Both the position numbers and the translations under genes were made by a program. From CAVAWX01 sp963614215 (GTDB lineage: Bacteria > Actinomycetota > Coriobacteriia > Coriobacteriales > QAMH01), in assembly GCA_963614215.1 (NCBI GenBank), contig CAVECB010000002.1:1-64000 (forward strand): a DNA stretch of 64,000 bases. The letters are read 5' to 3'. The notes beneath the pieces were generated by a model. It was not told where the DNA came from and did not search any database. It worked only from the letters and a program-made list of their open reading frames with translations. Below are positions 1 to 9,087 of this stretch, piece after piece. Numbering within the stretch: position 1 is the first letter of the stretch; every line of letters begins with the position of its first letter.

Positions 1-2074
1 CCGGGTGCAGCTTGCACAGAGGATCGGGATGCAGAGTGCGCAGTTTGGCCACCTGACGCTGCTCGGAGTGGAAGAAGTGCGCCACGCGCTGGCCGGAGGT
101 GACGATATAGGGATACTCCTCGAGGTCTTCGGGCGCGGAATACGGGCTTTCGACGGGCTCGACGTAGCTGGGCAGCGGATCGAGGCCCGACCAGGACGTG
201 TGGTGAAAGACCATCGAGTAAATCTCCGCACGGCCAGTCTCGGTCTGAAAACCCGGGGCGCCATCAGAGCGCAGGCCGCCGGTCTCGTATTTGCGGTACT
301 GGAACTCGGGATACTTCCACACGCTTTCTTTCAGCTCTTCCCAGGTAAAGCCGCCGTCTTCGAGCGCGTAGTCCCACATCTCCTCGACGGAATCCCACGG
401 CCAGGCAATGTCGGCGTTTTGCGGGCGTATAGCCTCGACCAGGCGCTTGCCCAACTCGAGAAAGATGGTGTTGTCGGGCTTGGTGTCGCCCACCGGCTCG
501 ATGGATTGGGTGATGGAGCTGATGCGGTAGGGGTTCAGGCCGCCAAAGCCATTGCGCTCGGCATAGGTGGAGGCGGGCAAGACCACGTCGGCGAGCGCCA
601 TCATGGTCGGCGTCATGAAGAGGTCTTCGACCACCACAAACTCCAGGGTCTTGTACCACTCGAGCTGCTTTTCGGCCTGGGCGCCCATGGTCGCCAGGAA
701 GTTGTTGGTCGCGAAATAGGCACCGCGTATGGGGTGCTCGCCGTTTTGCCACTTCTCGATGGTGGCGTTCGACGAGAGGTTTTTAAAGCCCACGGCAAAC
801 ATCGGGTAGCGCTCGATGCCGATGCGCTTGGCGTGCTCCTCTTCGGTCAGCAGCTCGTCGTAGCCCCAGGTGCCCGTCCAGTTGGGCTGCTCGATGCCCC
901 AGCACGCGCGCCCGATCACGTTGCCGCCGGGCACGTCGAGGTTGCCGGTGATGGTCCACATGGCCACCAGCGCGTGCGCCGCCTGCTGGCCGCCGGTCTG
1001 CTGGTCGAGCGCCACGCCCCACTGGATGGCGGCGGGCTTGGCCTTGGCATAGGTGCGCGCCACGCGGACGATGTCTTCCTTGGCGACCCAGCACTTCTCG
1101 GCCAGCTCGTCGAGGTCGTACTCCTTCACGCGCTCGCACACTGCCTCGAGGCCGTAGACCCATTTGTCGCAGAAGTCCTGGTCGTAGAGGCCCTCGTCGC
1201 AGATGACCTTGAGCATGGCCATCGCTAGGGCGCCGTCGCCGCCGGGGCGCACACGCAGCCAGTCTTCGCCGGCGCGCGAGGCAATCCAGGTGAGGTTGGG
1301 GTCGACCACGGCGACCTTCATCCCCCGCTTCATCAAATCCAAGATCCAGTGGCCGTAGAAGCCGTCGGCGTTGGAGTAGAAGGGCTGGTGACCCCAAACG
1401 ATGCAGTACTCGGGCACCTCGTAGCGCGGGTCGTCGTAGCGCTTGGGGAAGAACTGCGAGCAGTCCATGACGCAGGCATCGCCAATCATGCACGCCATCG
1501 AGGCGATGCGCGGCAGGTAGCAGGAGTTGCCCGCGAAATAAGGGACACCCTCGTTGGGCGAGCCCATGCAGGCGTTGATGCGCGTGATCTGGTGGATGTC
1601 GCGGCCGGTGCCCTGGCAGCAGGCGATGGTGTCGCTGCCGTAGGTGTCGGATATGCGCTTGAACTCGCGCACGATGATGTCGTAGGCCTCGTCCCAGGAG
1701 CACTCGACGAATTTATCCTTGCCGCGATCGGCACGCTCGCGCTTCATGGGGTGCAGCAGGCGATCCTTGTGGTAGACGTAGTCGGGTATGCACAGGCAGC
1801 GGCTGCACAGACGACCCTGGTTGTAGGGGTCCATGGGGTCGCCTTCGACCTTCACGAGCTTGCCGTCTTTCACGTACGACAAGATGCCGCAGACGTTGTG
1901 GCAGCCGGGTGCCGAGCGGGCCGTGCCGCGGATGACGGTCATGCCGTCTTCTTCCCAGGTCCAGGGCACCTCGGGCGTCTCGGCGCAGGGTATGGGCTCG
2001 TATCCCAGCTCGCTTTTCTTGGGCAGGCGCGACCCGCGCTTGTACTCTCCCGGAACATACGTTGCTTGCGCCAT
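1..2074 (-). CDS. Molybdopterin oxidoreductase (DMSO reductase family), 3' end cut by window
   Basis: I translated this frame directly from the minus strand; it stays open for at least 691 codons and runs off the left edge. The ATG at 2074 follows GGAGGAAGAG, a strong ribosome site. Near residues 58-62 there is C-x3-C, then VKDGKL and, about 28 residues on, LCSRC, followed by the family pattern HPMKRERADRG and WDEAYDII. That is the N-terminal Fe-S and first molybdopterin-binding region of the bis-MGD oxidoreductases. Only two cysteines sit in the first half of the Fe-S motif, so cluster ligation may be unusual. No Tat signal is visible, so a cytoplasmic site is likely. The substrate is unknown. 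It is separated from the upstream permease gene by a 410-bp gap and may have its own promoter. Confidence 0.88.
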   Translation of the reverse strand, partial: MAQATYVPGEYKRGSRLPKKSELGYEPIPCAETPEVPWTWEEDGMTVIRGTARSAPGCHNVCGILSYVKDGKLVKVEGDPMDPYNQGRLCSRCLCIPDYVYHKDRLLHPMKRERADRGKDKFVECSWDEAYDIIVREFKRISDTYGSDTIACCQGTGRDIHQITRINACMGSPNEGVPYFAGNSCYLPRIASMACMIGDACVMDCSQFFPKRYDDPRYEVPEYCIVWGHQPFYSNADGFYGHWILDLMKRGMKVAVVDPNLTWIASRAGEDWLRVRPGGDGALAMAMLKVICDEGLYDQDFCDKWVYGLEAVCERVKEYDLDELAEKCWVAKEDIVRVARTYAKAKPAAIQWGVALDQQTGGQQAAHALVAMWTITGNLDVPGGNVIGRACWGIEQPNWTGTWGYDELLTEEEHAKRIGIERYPMFAVGFKNLSSNATIEKWQNGEHPIRGAYFATNNFLATMGAQAEKQLEWYKTLEFVVVEDLFMTPTMMALADVVLPASTYAERNGFGGLNPYRISSITQSIEPVGDTKPDNTIFLELGKRLVEAIRPQNADIAWPWDSVEEMWDYALEDGGFTWEELKESVWKYPEFQYRKYETGGLRSDGAPGFQTETGRAEIYSMVFHHTSWSGLDPLPSYVEPVESPYSAPEDLEEYPYIVTSGQRVAHFFHSEQRQVAKLRTLHPDPLCKLHP

Positions 2075-2484
2075 CTCTTCCTCCTTCTCGCAATTGCTTC
2101 TCTCTCTTCTCGCCGAAACCCTCGCCAGGTCCGGCGCAAACGATTCGCGAGAGCTTCAAAGCTCACCCGCATGCCGGGCTGGCCGCGCATCGGAAATCGT
2201 CTGGAGGAAAATCTAGGGGCGCACAGGCGCAGCACACCCCCGACAAGTGATGAGACGGCGCAAATCAGCATCCCCGCAGGGCGCGATAAGGCGGTCTCAT
2301 ACCAATGGGATTAGATGTCAAAAGGGCTGCTATGCGCCCTTCCTAGCTCGCCTTTGTAACGTTTTTCAGGTCGTGAAAGGGGTTGTTTGTAACGTTTTTC
2401 TCGTCATAGGCATCGAGGTGAAGCAGATCGCCCTCGCTTGCGGCGACCCGCCTCACCCCTTCTGCAGCAGGCTTGCGGCCTACC
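2075..2484. other. Intergenic region upstream of the left-edge molybdoenzyme
   Basis: No convincing gene lies here. On the minus strand a TTGACA hexamer (2316-2321) is a possible -35 for the molybdoenzyme, but no good -10 follows at 16-18 bp. The region also carries a 33-bp-period direct repeat (listed separately). Confidence 0.5.
2353..2418. repeat. 33-bp-period direct repeat, locus A (degenerate)
   Basis: The 15-mer TTTGTAACGTTTTTC occurs at 2353 and again at 2386, exactly 33 bp apart; the rest of the two units is not conserved. On the minus strand one frame reads KNVTNNPFHDLKNVTKAS then stop, an 11-residue period. Period and layout match the better-preserved arrays near 37.5, 44.2 and 45.5 kb, although the sequences differ. 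This is the weakest of the four loci. Confidence 0.55.
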
Positions 2485-3888
2485 TCAGTCTTCTTCGCTG
2501 GCTTCTTGCCCGCAGCGGGCACGCACCCGCTTGCGAAACACCAGGCTCAAGGCCACGTAAAGCACAAAGGTCATCGGCGCGCAGGTGAGAAAGGGCACGG
2601 CCACGAGCCCGGACCCATAGAGCCAGACGTTGACCGCCGTGACGACGGTCAGCGTCGCCACGCCGCGCCAGTTTACCGCCTCCACCTCGTCGAGCGGCAT
2701 GTGCCGGGCTCCGATGCGCATAGGCCCGCGCACGACGTAGTAGTCGGTGATGAGCATGACGCACCAGCCGATGGTCAAAATCGACCCCACACTCATGAAG
2801 GCGTTCACCTGGTCGAGTATGTCGCCGTAGATGAAGACGAGCCCGATGACGTTGGCGATGATCACGGCGACGGGCCACTTCAGCTTCACCCCGAACAACG
2901 AGTCAAAGAGGTTTGACACGGCGTTGGCCCCGCCGATGGAGTTCGACGTCTCGACCTTCATCTGCGACAGGCAGATGATGGCAAGCCCCACACCGCCACC
3001 GGCCAAGACAAGCGAGATGCCCGGGTTGGTGATGGCTGCGTTAGCCGCGCCCGCCTCATCGTAGGTCCCCAGCGCACTGAAATACTGGAATGCCTGATCG
3101 AAGCCGTAATAGGTGATGAGCGCGCCGAAGATATAGGTGATGATGGCAAAAAGCGACCCCACAAGCGAGATGGGCACGAGGTCGCGGCGCTTGCGCGCGA
3201 AACGGGTGAAGTCGGCGGCGAACAGCGCAAGCAGGCCACTCGTCATAATGGCGTAGTTCACGCTGTAGGAAAACCCGCTCGCCGCATCGACGCCGGGGAT
3301 CATGATGCCATGGGTGAGCGCGTCGCCCATCTGGCCGTTTGCCGCCAGCAGATAGACCACGTAGCCCATGACGGCAAAGAGCAGCACCACGAAGACCGCG
3401 TTCATCCGCGCAATAATCTTCGTGCCGAACAGCGATATCAAAACCCACACGCAGGATATGCCGAGAAAGAGCAGCCAGCGCTCGAGTTGCCCGGTGATGC
3501 CGAAGGCAAACAAGATGGCGTTGCCCAGCTGTACCGTGCCCACGGCCAACACGCCCACGAGCAGAAAAATCCAGACGAGCGAGCCTGCCGCCGAGCCGCG
3601 CGTGCCGAATATGTAGAGGCGCGAGGCGACATTGTTGGGAAGCCCCTCCTCGAAAGTGACGCGCCCCACGAGGTAGGTCAAGACGAAACTCAAGGCGAAG
3701 GTGATGGCCACGGCCAGACCGCCCAGCTGGCAGCCTGCGTAAAACGCGACGATGCCGCCTCCCATGAGCTTGGACAAGCTGGAGACGACACCGGAGAGTA
3801 TCGATGCTATGTCTGGCCAAGCCAGGCGCTCCTTGTCCGAGACACGCTCGAACAAGGAGGCCTGGGACATGGCGGAATGCCCGCGCAT
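2485..3888 (-). CDS. NCS1-type (cytosine/purine permease-like) transporter
   Basis: About 467 residues with around 12 hydrophobic segments. The N-terminus (ASLFERVSDKERLAW, then a long hydrophobic stretch with GGGIVAFYAG) resembles the cytosine/purine/nucleobase cation symporter-1 family of inner-membrane carriers. The substrate cannot be read from sequence. I chose the ATG at 3888 because the upstream permease gene stops at 3893, five bases earlier; an ATG at 3870 is equally possible, and neither has a strong ribosome site, which suggests translational coupling. Its place between two molybdoenzyme genes and beside a second permease suggests it feeds or exports a compound used by those enzymes; that link is inference. 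Confidence 0.8.
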   Translation of the reverse strand: MRGHSAMSQASLFERVSDKERLAWPDIASILSGVVSSLSKLMGGGIVAFYAGCQLGGLAVAITFALSFVLTYLVGRVTFEEGLPNNVASRLYIFGTRGSAAGSLVWIFLLVGVLAVGTVQLGNAILFAFGITGQLERWLLFLGISCVWVLISLFGTKIIARMNAVFVVLLFAVMGYVVYLLAANGQMGDALTHGIMIPGVDAASGFSYSVNYAIMTSGLLALFAADFTRFARKRRDLVPISLVGSLFAIITYIFGALITYYGFDQAFQYFSALGTYDEAGAANAAITNPGISLVLAGGGVGLAIICLSQMKVETSNSIGGANAVSNLFDSLFGVKLKWPVAVIIANVIGLVFIYGDILDQVNAFMSVGSILTIGWCVMLITDYYVVRGPMRIGARHMPLDEVEAVNWRGVATLTVVTAVNVWLYGSGLVAVPFLTCAPMTFVLYVALSLVFRKRVRARCGQEASEED

Positions 3889-3892
3889 GGCT

Positions 3893-5212
3893 CTAGGCGA
3901 TTCCGCAGCAGGCCAAGACAATCATCACCACCAAGGCGACCAGACCCGCTCCGATGGAGATTGCGGCGATATGCTTGTAGGAATTGCCGTGGTTGAGGCC
4001 CATAGCAGCGAGCATGCCGAACATGGCGCCCGAGTTGGGCAACGCCCCGCCGATGGTGGCGGCCGTCGCAATGATCTTCGCGAGCGCCGCAGGGTCGACG
4101 CCGGTCGCCAGATAGGGCTCGAGGAAGTTCTGCGCGATGATGCCGACCGCGCCCGAGCCGGAGCCCATGATGCCGCCGAGCACGGCAGACATCGTGGCAG
4201 CCGAGACGTAGGCGCCACCCGGCATGTTGAAGATAGCCTCGTAGATGACGGTGAAGCCAGACGATGCGGCGGCCACGGTGCCCACGCCGACAGCGGCCGA
4301 GGTGAACAGCGCAGGCCCTATGGCGTTTTTCGCGCCGTTGCCGAGCACGTCGCGCTGGCTGTCGATGAACTTATTGAAGACGATCATGGCTACGACGATG
4401 GCGACGACCATGGCGATGTAGACGATGTTGGCCACGCCCGCAGCCGACCCGCCGATGATGATTGCGATCAACAGCACGAGCGGCAGCAGCGCGAGCAGGA
4501 TGTGCGGGGTGGGCGCCTCGTCGGCCACGGCCAGCTCGTCGGCGGTCTCCTCGTAGACCTCGCCTTTTGCCTGGGCGCGCTTCAAGGCAAACTTGATGTA
4601 GAGGCACGAGACCACGATGGCCAAGATGGTACCCACGACGCCTAGCACGGGGGCGGCCGTCAGCGAGACGCCGCAGCCGTTAGCCGCGTTGATCCAGGCA
4701 ACAGCCGGCACGCCGGGGATCATTGCCATGGTAAACGAGCATGCCGCCAGCGACCATGCCGCGGCGAAGAGGTGCCAGGGCATGTTGCATTCTTTGAACA
4801 TAGGGCGCGCGAGCGGTATGAGCGCAAACATCGCAACAAACATCGAGATGCCCGCGTAGGTAAGGATGGCACCGACGAGCGCGATGCCCAAAAGCACCAG
4901 ATAGGGGCTCTTCGAGCCGACTTTGTTCATGATTGCATGCGCAATCGAACGCGCCGCGCCGGACTTGTCCATCAGCTCGCCCAAAATCGCGCCGCCCAAG
5001 AAGATGAAGATGTTTTTCTGGACGAAGCTTGCCAGGCCGGTGACGTACGAGTTTTCCGTGCCCACCATCGCACTGGCGATGTTCATGCTGTTCGTCAAGG
5101 CGATAATGATGGCCGTGACGATTGAGGTGACGAGAACGTTCCACCCCTTCATCGCGGCCACGACGAAAAACACAAGGCCGACGATGATGCCGAGTACTCC
5201 TACGATTTCCAT
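3893..5212 (-). CDS. GntP-family (gluconate/organic anion) permease
   Basis: A 439-residue integral membrane protein. The opening hydrophobic segments, the NSMNIASAMVGT region and the later PNSGAMFGMLAAMGLNH motif fit the GntP/ion-transporter superfamily of proton-coupled organic acid importers. AAAGGAGGGG sits eight bases before the ATG. The stop codon lies five bases before the likely start of the NCS1-type permease, so the two are surely cotranscribed. Two dissimilar carriers next to molybdoenzymes suggests a dedicated uptake route for an electron acceptor or donor; the substrate is unknown. Confidence 0.82.
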   Translation of the reverse strand: MEIVGVLGIIVGLVFFVVAAMKGWNVLVTSIVTAIIIALTNSMNIASAMVGTENSYVTGLASFVQKNIFIFLGGAILGELMDKSGAARSIAHAIMNKVGSKSPYLVLLGIALVGAILTYAGISMFVAMFALIPLARPMFKECNMPWHLFAAAWSLAACSFTMAMIPGVPAVAWINAANGCGVSLTAAPVLGVVGTILAIVVSCLYIKFALKRAQAKGEVYEETADELAVADEAPTPHILLALLPLVLLIAIIIGGSAAGVANIVYIAMVVAIVVAMIVFNKFIDSQRDVLGNGAKNAIGPALFTSAAVGVGTVAAASSGFTVIYEAIFNMPGGAYVSAATMSAVLGGIMGSGSGAVGIIAQNFLEPYLATGVDPAALAKIIATAATIGGALPNSGAMFGMLAAMGLNHGNSYKHIAAISIGAGLVALVVMIVLACCGIA

Positions 5213-5382
5213 GTGAAAAACCCCTCCTTTATCAGTTTTTCAACCCTTTTGTCTTGCAAAAAAGGCCGCCCGCGCACGCGCATCTCCCTCGTGACGCGCA
5301 CATGCCGCATCTGTTCTCTCTTTCGCGCGGAGGCGAGACGGCCTTTGATGCCAAAACGAAAAACGTGCGTGCGCCCCTCCTC

Positions 5383-6129
5383 TCAGGCCATGTCGTTTCG
5401 AGTCGCGCGCAAAAGCTCGGCGTTACTCGCGAACTTCATGCGCAGCTCGTCGCGGCCGATCGTCCCGTCCTCGAACTCGGAGAGATCCGAGGCGCTGTCA
5501 AACATCGTGCCCAGATGCCCGCGCTGACGGTTCAGTTCGATGGCCTTGTCCGCGTCGTAGGGCAAGAGCTGCTGTTTCTCGCGCTGGTTCCAGATCAGGT
5601 AGTTGGGCTTGGTGATAGACGGATCCGGCATCCCCGGGCAGTAGCGCACGTCGCCGTACTTGGCCTCCAGCTCGTCCATGGGTCCGAAGTCGAAGGCACG
5701 CAGCGGGCAGGTGGCCGCGCACACAGGCGGCTCGCCGGCTTCTAGACGATCGATGCACATGTCGCACTTGTGCATCTTCTCACCCGGCTCATCGCTTGCG
5801 AACTTCGGCGCGCCGTAGGGGCAGGCCTCGTAGCACTTGCGGCAGCCGTTGCATTTCTCCGAGTCCACGAGCACGGCCCCGTACTTATCTTCCTTGAAGA
5901 TGGCGCCCGTCTCGCAGGCAGCCATGCAGGCCGGGTTGTCGCAGTGCCCGCAGGAAAACGCAAGGTTGTGGATGCGCACGTCGGGGAAGGTACCGCTCTC
6001 CCACTCGTAGACGCACATGAGCTTCTCGGCGCCCGGGTCGATGTCGTTCCAGTCCTTGCAGGCTATGTCGCAGGCCTGGCAGGCATAGCAGCGGTTCATG
6101 TCGAAGTGAAATCCATGCTGGCTCATCAT
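5383..6129 (-). CDS. Four-cluster ferredoxin subunit (DmsB/NrfC-like) of molybdoenzyme
   Basis: 248 residues with four [4Fe-4S] cysteine sets: C14-x2-C-x2-C-x3-C (RCYACQACDIACKDWN), CGHCDNPACMAAC, CNGCRKCYEACPYGAP, and CDMCIDRLEAGEPPVCAATC. This is the electron-transfer subunit typical of DMSO/nitrate/polysulfide reductase-type enzymes. The start ATG at 6129 overlaps the catalytic subunit's stop (ATGA), so the two are translationally coupled and should form one complex. A second ATG three bases on is equally good. No membrane anchor subunit (DmsC/NrfD type) follows, so electrons may come from a soluble or separately encoded partner. Confidence 0.93.
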   Translation of the reverse strand: MMSQHGFHFDMNRCYACQACDIACKDWNDIDPGAEKLMCVYEWESGTFPDVRIHNLAFSCGHCDNPACMAACETGAIFKEDKYGAVLVDSEKCNGCRKCYEACPYGAPKFASDEPGEKMHKCDMCIDRLEAGEPPVCAATCPLRAFDFGPMDELEAKYGDVRYCPGMPDPSITKPNYLIWNQREKQQLLPYDADKAIELNRQRGHLGTMFDSASDLSEFEDGTIGRDELRMKFASNAELLRATRNDMA

Positions 6130-8777
6130 GCCACCACCTCTCGTTTCTCGGGCGCGTCTCCTGCGTCGTTGTCGCCCAAAGCAGCTATCTGCTCGCGCCT
6201 CAAAGCCTCGCGCCCCTCGATTACGTACTTCGCGCCGCGCATGCCGCCACGCTGGCCTTCCGGCCCAAACCCTTCCGCGTCGCCGTCGGCGACCTTTTCC
6301 ACCTCGACCAGGCCAGAAGTGAGCAGCGTGCCCAAGATGTTGGGCAGGTGCTCGTCGTCTAGCAGGATGTTCGGGGCGCCGCGCAAATCTTGACCAAAGG
6401 GGTTGAGCTGCGTTTTTCCGCGTCCACCTTGAAACCATGCGCCGTGATGGACGGCCGCGGTGCCGGGCATCATGCGGTTCGTGACGTAGGCCGACAGCTC
6501 CATCTCGCCGGTCTCGGAAAAGACCCGGCATATATCGCCGTCCTTGATGCCGCGCGCCTTCGCGTCCACGCCCGAGATCCACACGGCATGCCGGTAGCAC
6601 TCCTCGCGCAGCATGGGGTTGTCGTCGTTAGACGAGTGCTGGCGGTAGACCGACACCGGCGTGACAAGCGAGAGCGGGTATTTGCGGGCCCGCCAGTTGT
6701 AGAAGCCGTCCTTTGCCGCCGTCGCGATGCCGGCGTTGGCGTAGCTTGGCTGCCACACGGGCATGGGGTCAAAATTGCCGCGCCACTTGGTTTTGGACAG
6801 GTCGGTGTGCTTGACGTAGTTGGAGACGAACTCGATTTTGCCCGACTCGGTCTGGAAGGGGTTGCCGCCCGTCTCCAGCACGGACTTGTAGGGGTAGTAG
6901 GGCGTGTCGATGGGGATGCGCACAACGGGTTGCTTGATGAACTCGTCCCAAGGCTTGGTCTGTATGCCTTGGCGCGCAAGCAGGCCCCAGCCGTCTTCGG
7001 CCCAGTTGTCGTAGGCCTCCTTGTAGATGGCGCGCTGCGCGTCGGTCCAATCCTCGACAGAGACGTCCTTCATCCTCGGGTTGTACTGGTCTACGATGCC
7101 CAGGCGCTTGGCAATCTGCGTCCACACCCACTCGCGGCTGCGCACCTCGCCCGGATAGTCGCAACCCTTGTCCACGAAGGTGAAGTAGTTGCGCATACCA
7201 GACGGGCCGGAGACAAAGCGCTGGTGACCGTACATATACTCGTCCATGCCCTCGAACTGCCACACGGGCGCGGGCAAGACGATGTCAAGAAACTCTATAG
7301 AGGGCTGGTTCATATGCCATTGCCAGCCCCAGTTGAACTGCGTCGAGGCAAAGCCGCCCATGCGCTTGTTCGTGTCGTGATGGTTGTTCACGTAGTTGTT
7401 GTCGATGATGAGCATCTGGATGTTGGGCAGCGGCGCGTCGTCGGAAGGCGACCCGATGCGGTGTCTGAACTCCGATTCGCTCATGCGGCCTTCCCAGTAG
7501 TCTTTTTGGCAGGCCAAGGTCTCGGTGAGCTTGTTGTTGTTGCACAGCTGCGGGACCTTGTAGTCGCTGGGCGCGCGGCGCCAGTCGGCCACGGGTGTCT
7601 GGATGCGTCCCGGGGTGGGCAGCGCCGAGCCGGTCTGGCAGCCGCCCGGGCAGGCGATGTTGCCCGTCATGGTCTGCAACAGCATGGCCGCCGCCGCCGA
7701 GTACTCGCCCATGTGGCGCTTCGCACAGGAGTAGAAATACTGCAGGTGCGCCGGCTTGGCAGACGCGTAAAGGCGCGCGAACTCGCGTATAGTCTCGGCC
7801 GGCACGGCGCATATAGGCTCGGCCCACTCGGGGGTCTTCTTCACTCCGTCGGCACCCTCGCCCATGCAATAGGCCCGCCAGGTGGCAAACCCCTCAGGCT
7901 CTGCCCATTGCTCGACGTATTCATGGTCGTAGAGGTCTTCCTCGAAGAGCACCTGCGCAACGGCCAGCTCCATGGCCAAGTCGGTACCGGGGCGGATGGG
8001 GATCCACTGGTCGGCCAAAAGCTCGGCCGAGGCCGTATAGCGCGGGTCGATGACGATGGTCTTGCAGCCGTACTCGTGCGCGAGCTCCATGTAGTAGGAC
8101 ACCTGCCCGAACCAATCCACCACCGGGTCCATGCCCCACATGACGATCAGCTTGGAGTTGAACAGGTCGGAAGCCTCGAAACCGGGAAGCGCGGGGCTTT
8201 CGCCGGAGACCATGGACTTCGTCAAATCGAAGCCGAGGAAGAAGTTCTCGCCTGCCGTGTGCCCGGAGGTGGAGTGGTCGCCCCAAAAGCCAAAGCTTGC
8301 CTCCCACCAGGGCGCGAGCGGAAAGCCGTTCTTGCCGAAGCTGCCGTATTGCGTGTGGAAGATGCCGTAAGGGCCGTACTTTTCCTTGATCTCGACGAGC
8401 TTGTCCGTGATGGTGTCGAGGGCTTCTTCCCACGAGATCTGGACGAAGTAGCCCTTGCCCGGACCTTTCTTTCCCACGCGCTTCATGGGATGCAGCACAC
8501 GCGTGTCGGCGTACAGCTCCTTTTCCCACGCATGCCCCATCGGGCACGGACGCGCCTGCACCATGCCATGCCAGGTGTTTTCCCAGCCCACGTCCTCGCG
8601 ACAGGCCCCGGGGTTGACCGTGTCGTCGGGTTCGATGCGCACCAGCTTGCCGTCCTTTACGTGGCATTTCAGGATGCAGGAAGCGTCCCAGCAGCCGTTG
8701 GCCGGGCACGTCGTGTAGAAGATCCGCTCGCCTTCGCGGCTCTCCTGCTTGCGCGCAACGATGTCATCTGCGTTCAT
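6126..8777 (-). CDS. Molybdopterin-dependent oxidoreductase, catalytic subunit
   Basis: 883 residues of the DMSO reductase superfamily. The N-terminal cysteines are spaced C-x4-C-x4-C (CPANGCWDASC) before VKDGKLVRIEPDD; the fourth ligand is in PCPMGHAW. HPMKRVG, SWEEALDTI, MWGMDPVVDW and the C-terminal MMPGTAAVHHGAW molybdopterin-binding region follow. The start ATG at 8777 is preceded by GAGAGGGG; an in-frame start 60 bp upstream lacks such a site and would add a basic, unlikely N-terminus. No Tat signal is evident. The wider Cys spacing than the classical C-x3-C-x3-C type suggests a distinct subfamily. Coriobacteriia carry many such enzymes, some reducing or dehydroxylating plant or drug compounds, but the substrate here is not predictable. 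Confidence 0.92.
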   Translation of the reverse strand: MNADDIVARKQESREGERIFYTTCPANGCWDASCILKCHVKDGKLVRIEPDDTVNPGACREDVGWENTWHGMVQARPCPMGHAWEKELYADTRVLHPMKRVGKKGPGKGYFVQISWEEALDTITDKLVEIKEKYGPYGIFHTQYGSFGKNGFPLAPWWEASFGFWGDHSTSGHTAGENFFLGFDLTKSMVSGESPALPGFEASDLFNSKLIVMWGMDPVVDWFGQVSYYMELAHEYGCKTIVIDPRYTASAELLADQWIPIRPGTDLAMELAVAQVLFEEDLYDHEYVEQWAEPEGFATWRAYCMGEGADGVKKTPEWAEPICAVPAETIREFARLYASAKPAHLQYFYSCAKRHMGEYSAAAAMLLQTMTGNIACPGGCQTGSALPTPGRIQTPVADWRRAPSDYKVPQLCNNNKLTETLACQKDYWEGRMSESEFRHRIGSPSDDAPLPNIQMLIIDNNYVNNHHDTNKRMGGFASTQFNWGWQWHMNQPSIEFLDIVLPAPVWQFEGMDEYMYGHQRFVSGPSGMRNYFTFVDKGCDYPGEVRSREWVWTQIAKRLGIVDQYNPRMKDVSVEDWTDAQRAIYKEAYDNWAEDGWGLLARQGIQTKPWDEFIKQPVVRIPIDTPYYPYKSVLETGGNPFQTESGKIEFVSNYVKHTDLSKTKWRGNFDPMPVWQPSYANAGIATAAKDGFYNWRARKYPLSLVTPVSVYRQHSSNDDNPMLREECYRHAVWISGVDAKARGIKDGDICRVFSETGEMELSAYVTNRMMPGTAAVHHGAWFQGGRGKTQLNPFGQDLRGAPNILLDDEHLPNILGTLLTSGLVEVEKVADGDAEGFGPEGQRGGMRGAKYVIEGREALRREQIAALGDNDAGDAPEKREVVA

Positions 8778-9087
8778 ACCTGTCCCCTCTCTCTTGGACA
8801 AGGCCGCGTGGCACATGCGGCGTGCGGCGCGGCACATCGTGTGCGAGGTGTGGCGCCGGCCCGAGTCGGGAACGGCGCAACCTCTTGACGTGAAGAGAAT
8901 ATGGAGGGGCGCGAAAGATGAAAACGTCAGCCACCCGTTTGGCTGGTCGAGAAATTTTCACGGGCTGCAAACAATTTTTTCAACGGTGAAGGAGAAGTTT
9001 GCCGCGGCCGTAAAGCGGGGGCGTCATCGACCATTTGGATGATGAAAGAAAGGGAAACCGCGCGAGAGCAAGGTTTGCGACGCGTTT
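8778..9087. other. Intergenic region between LysR gene and molybdoenzyme operon
   Basis: 310 bp without a supported gene. It lies between the LysR stop and the molybdoenzyme start, all on the minus strand, so it should hold the operon promoter and any LysR operator. A 16-bp dyad (8882-8897) is listed separately. Local AT enrichment around 8960-9000 fits a regulatory region. Confidence 0.5.
8882..8897. promoter_or_regulatory. 16-bp dyad, candidate operator for the molybdoenzyme operon
   Basis: CTCTTGACGTGAAGAG is symmetric in 14 of 16 positions (CTCTT and AAGAG arms around ACGT). It sits about 105 bp upstream of the molybdoenzyme start in the only long gap downstream of the LysR gene. LysR proteins bind interrupted dyads, but this one is compact, so another factor is possible. 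Confidence 0.35.

Noticed and set aside
6390..8888. A plus-strand open frame of about 830 codons opposite the molybdoenzyme
   Set aside because: Shadow of a conserved gene; no motifs and no ribosome site.
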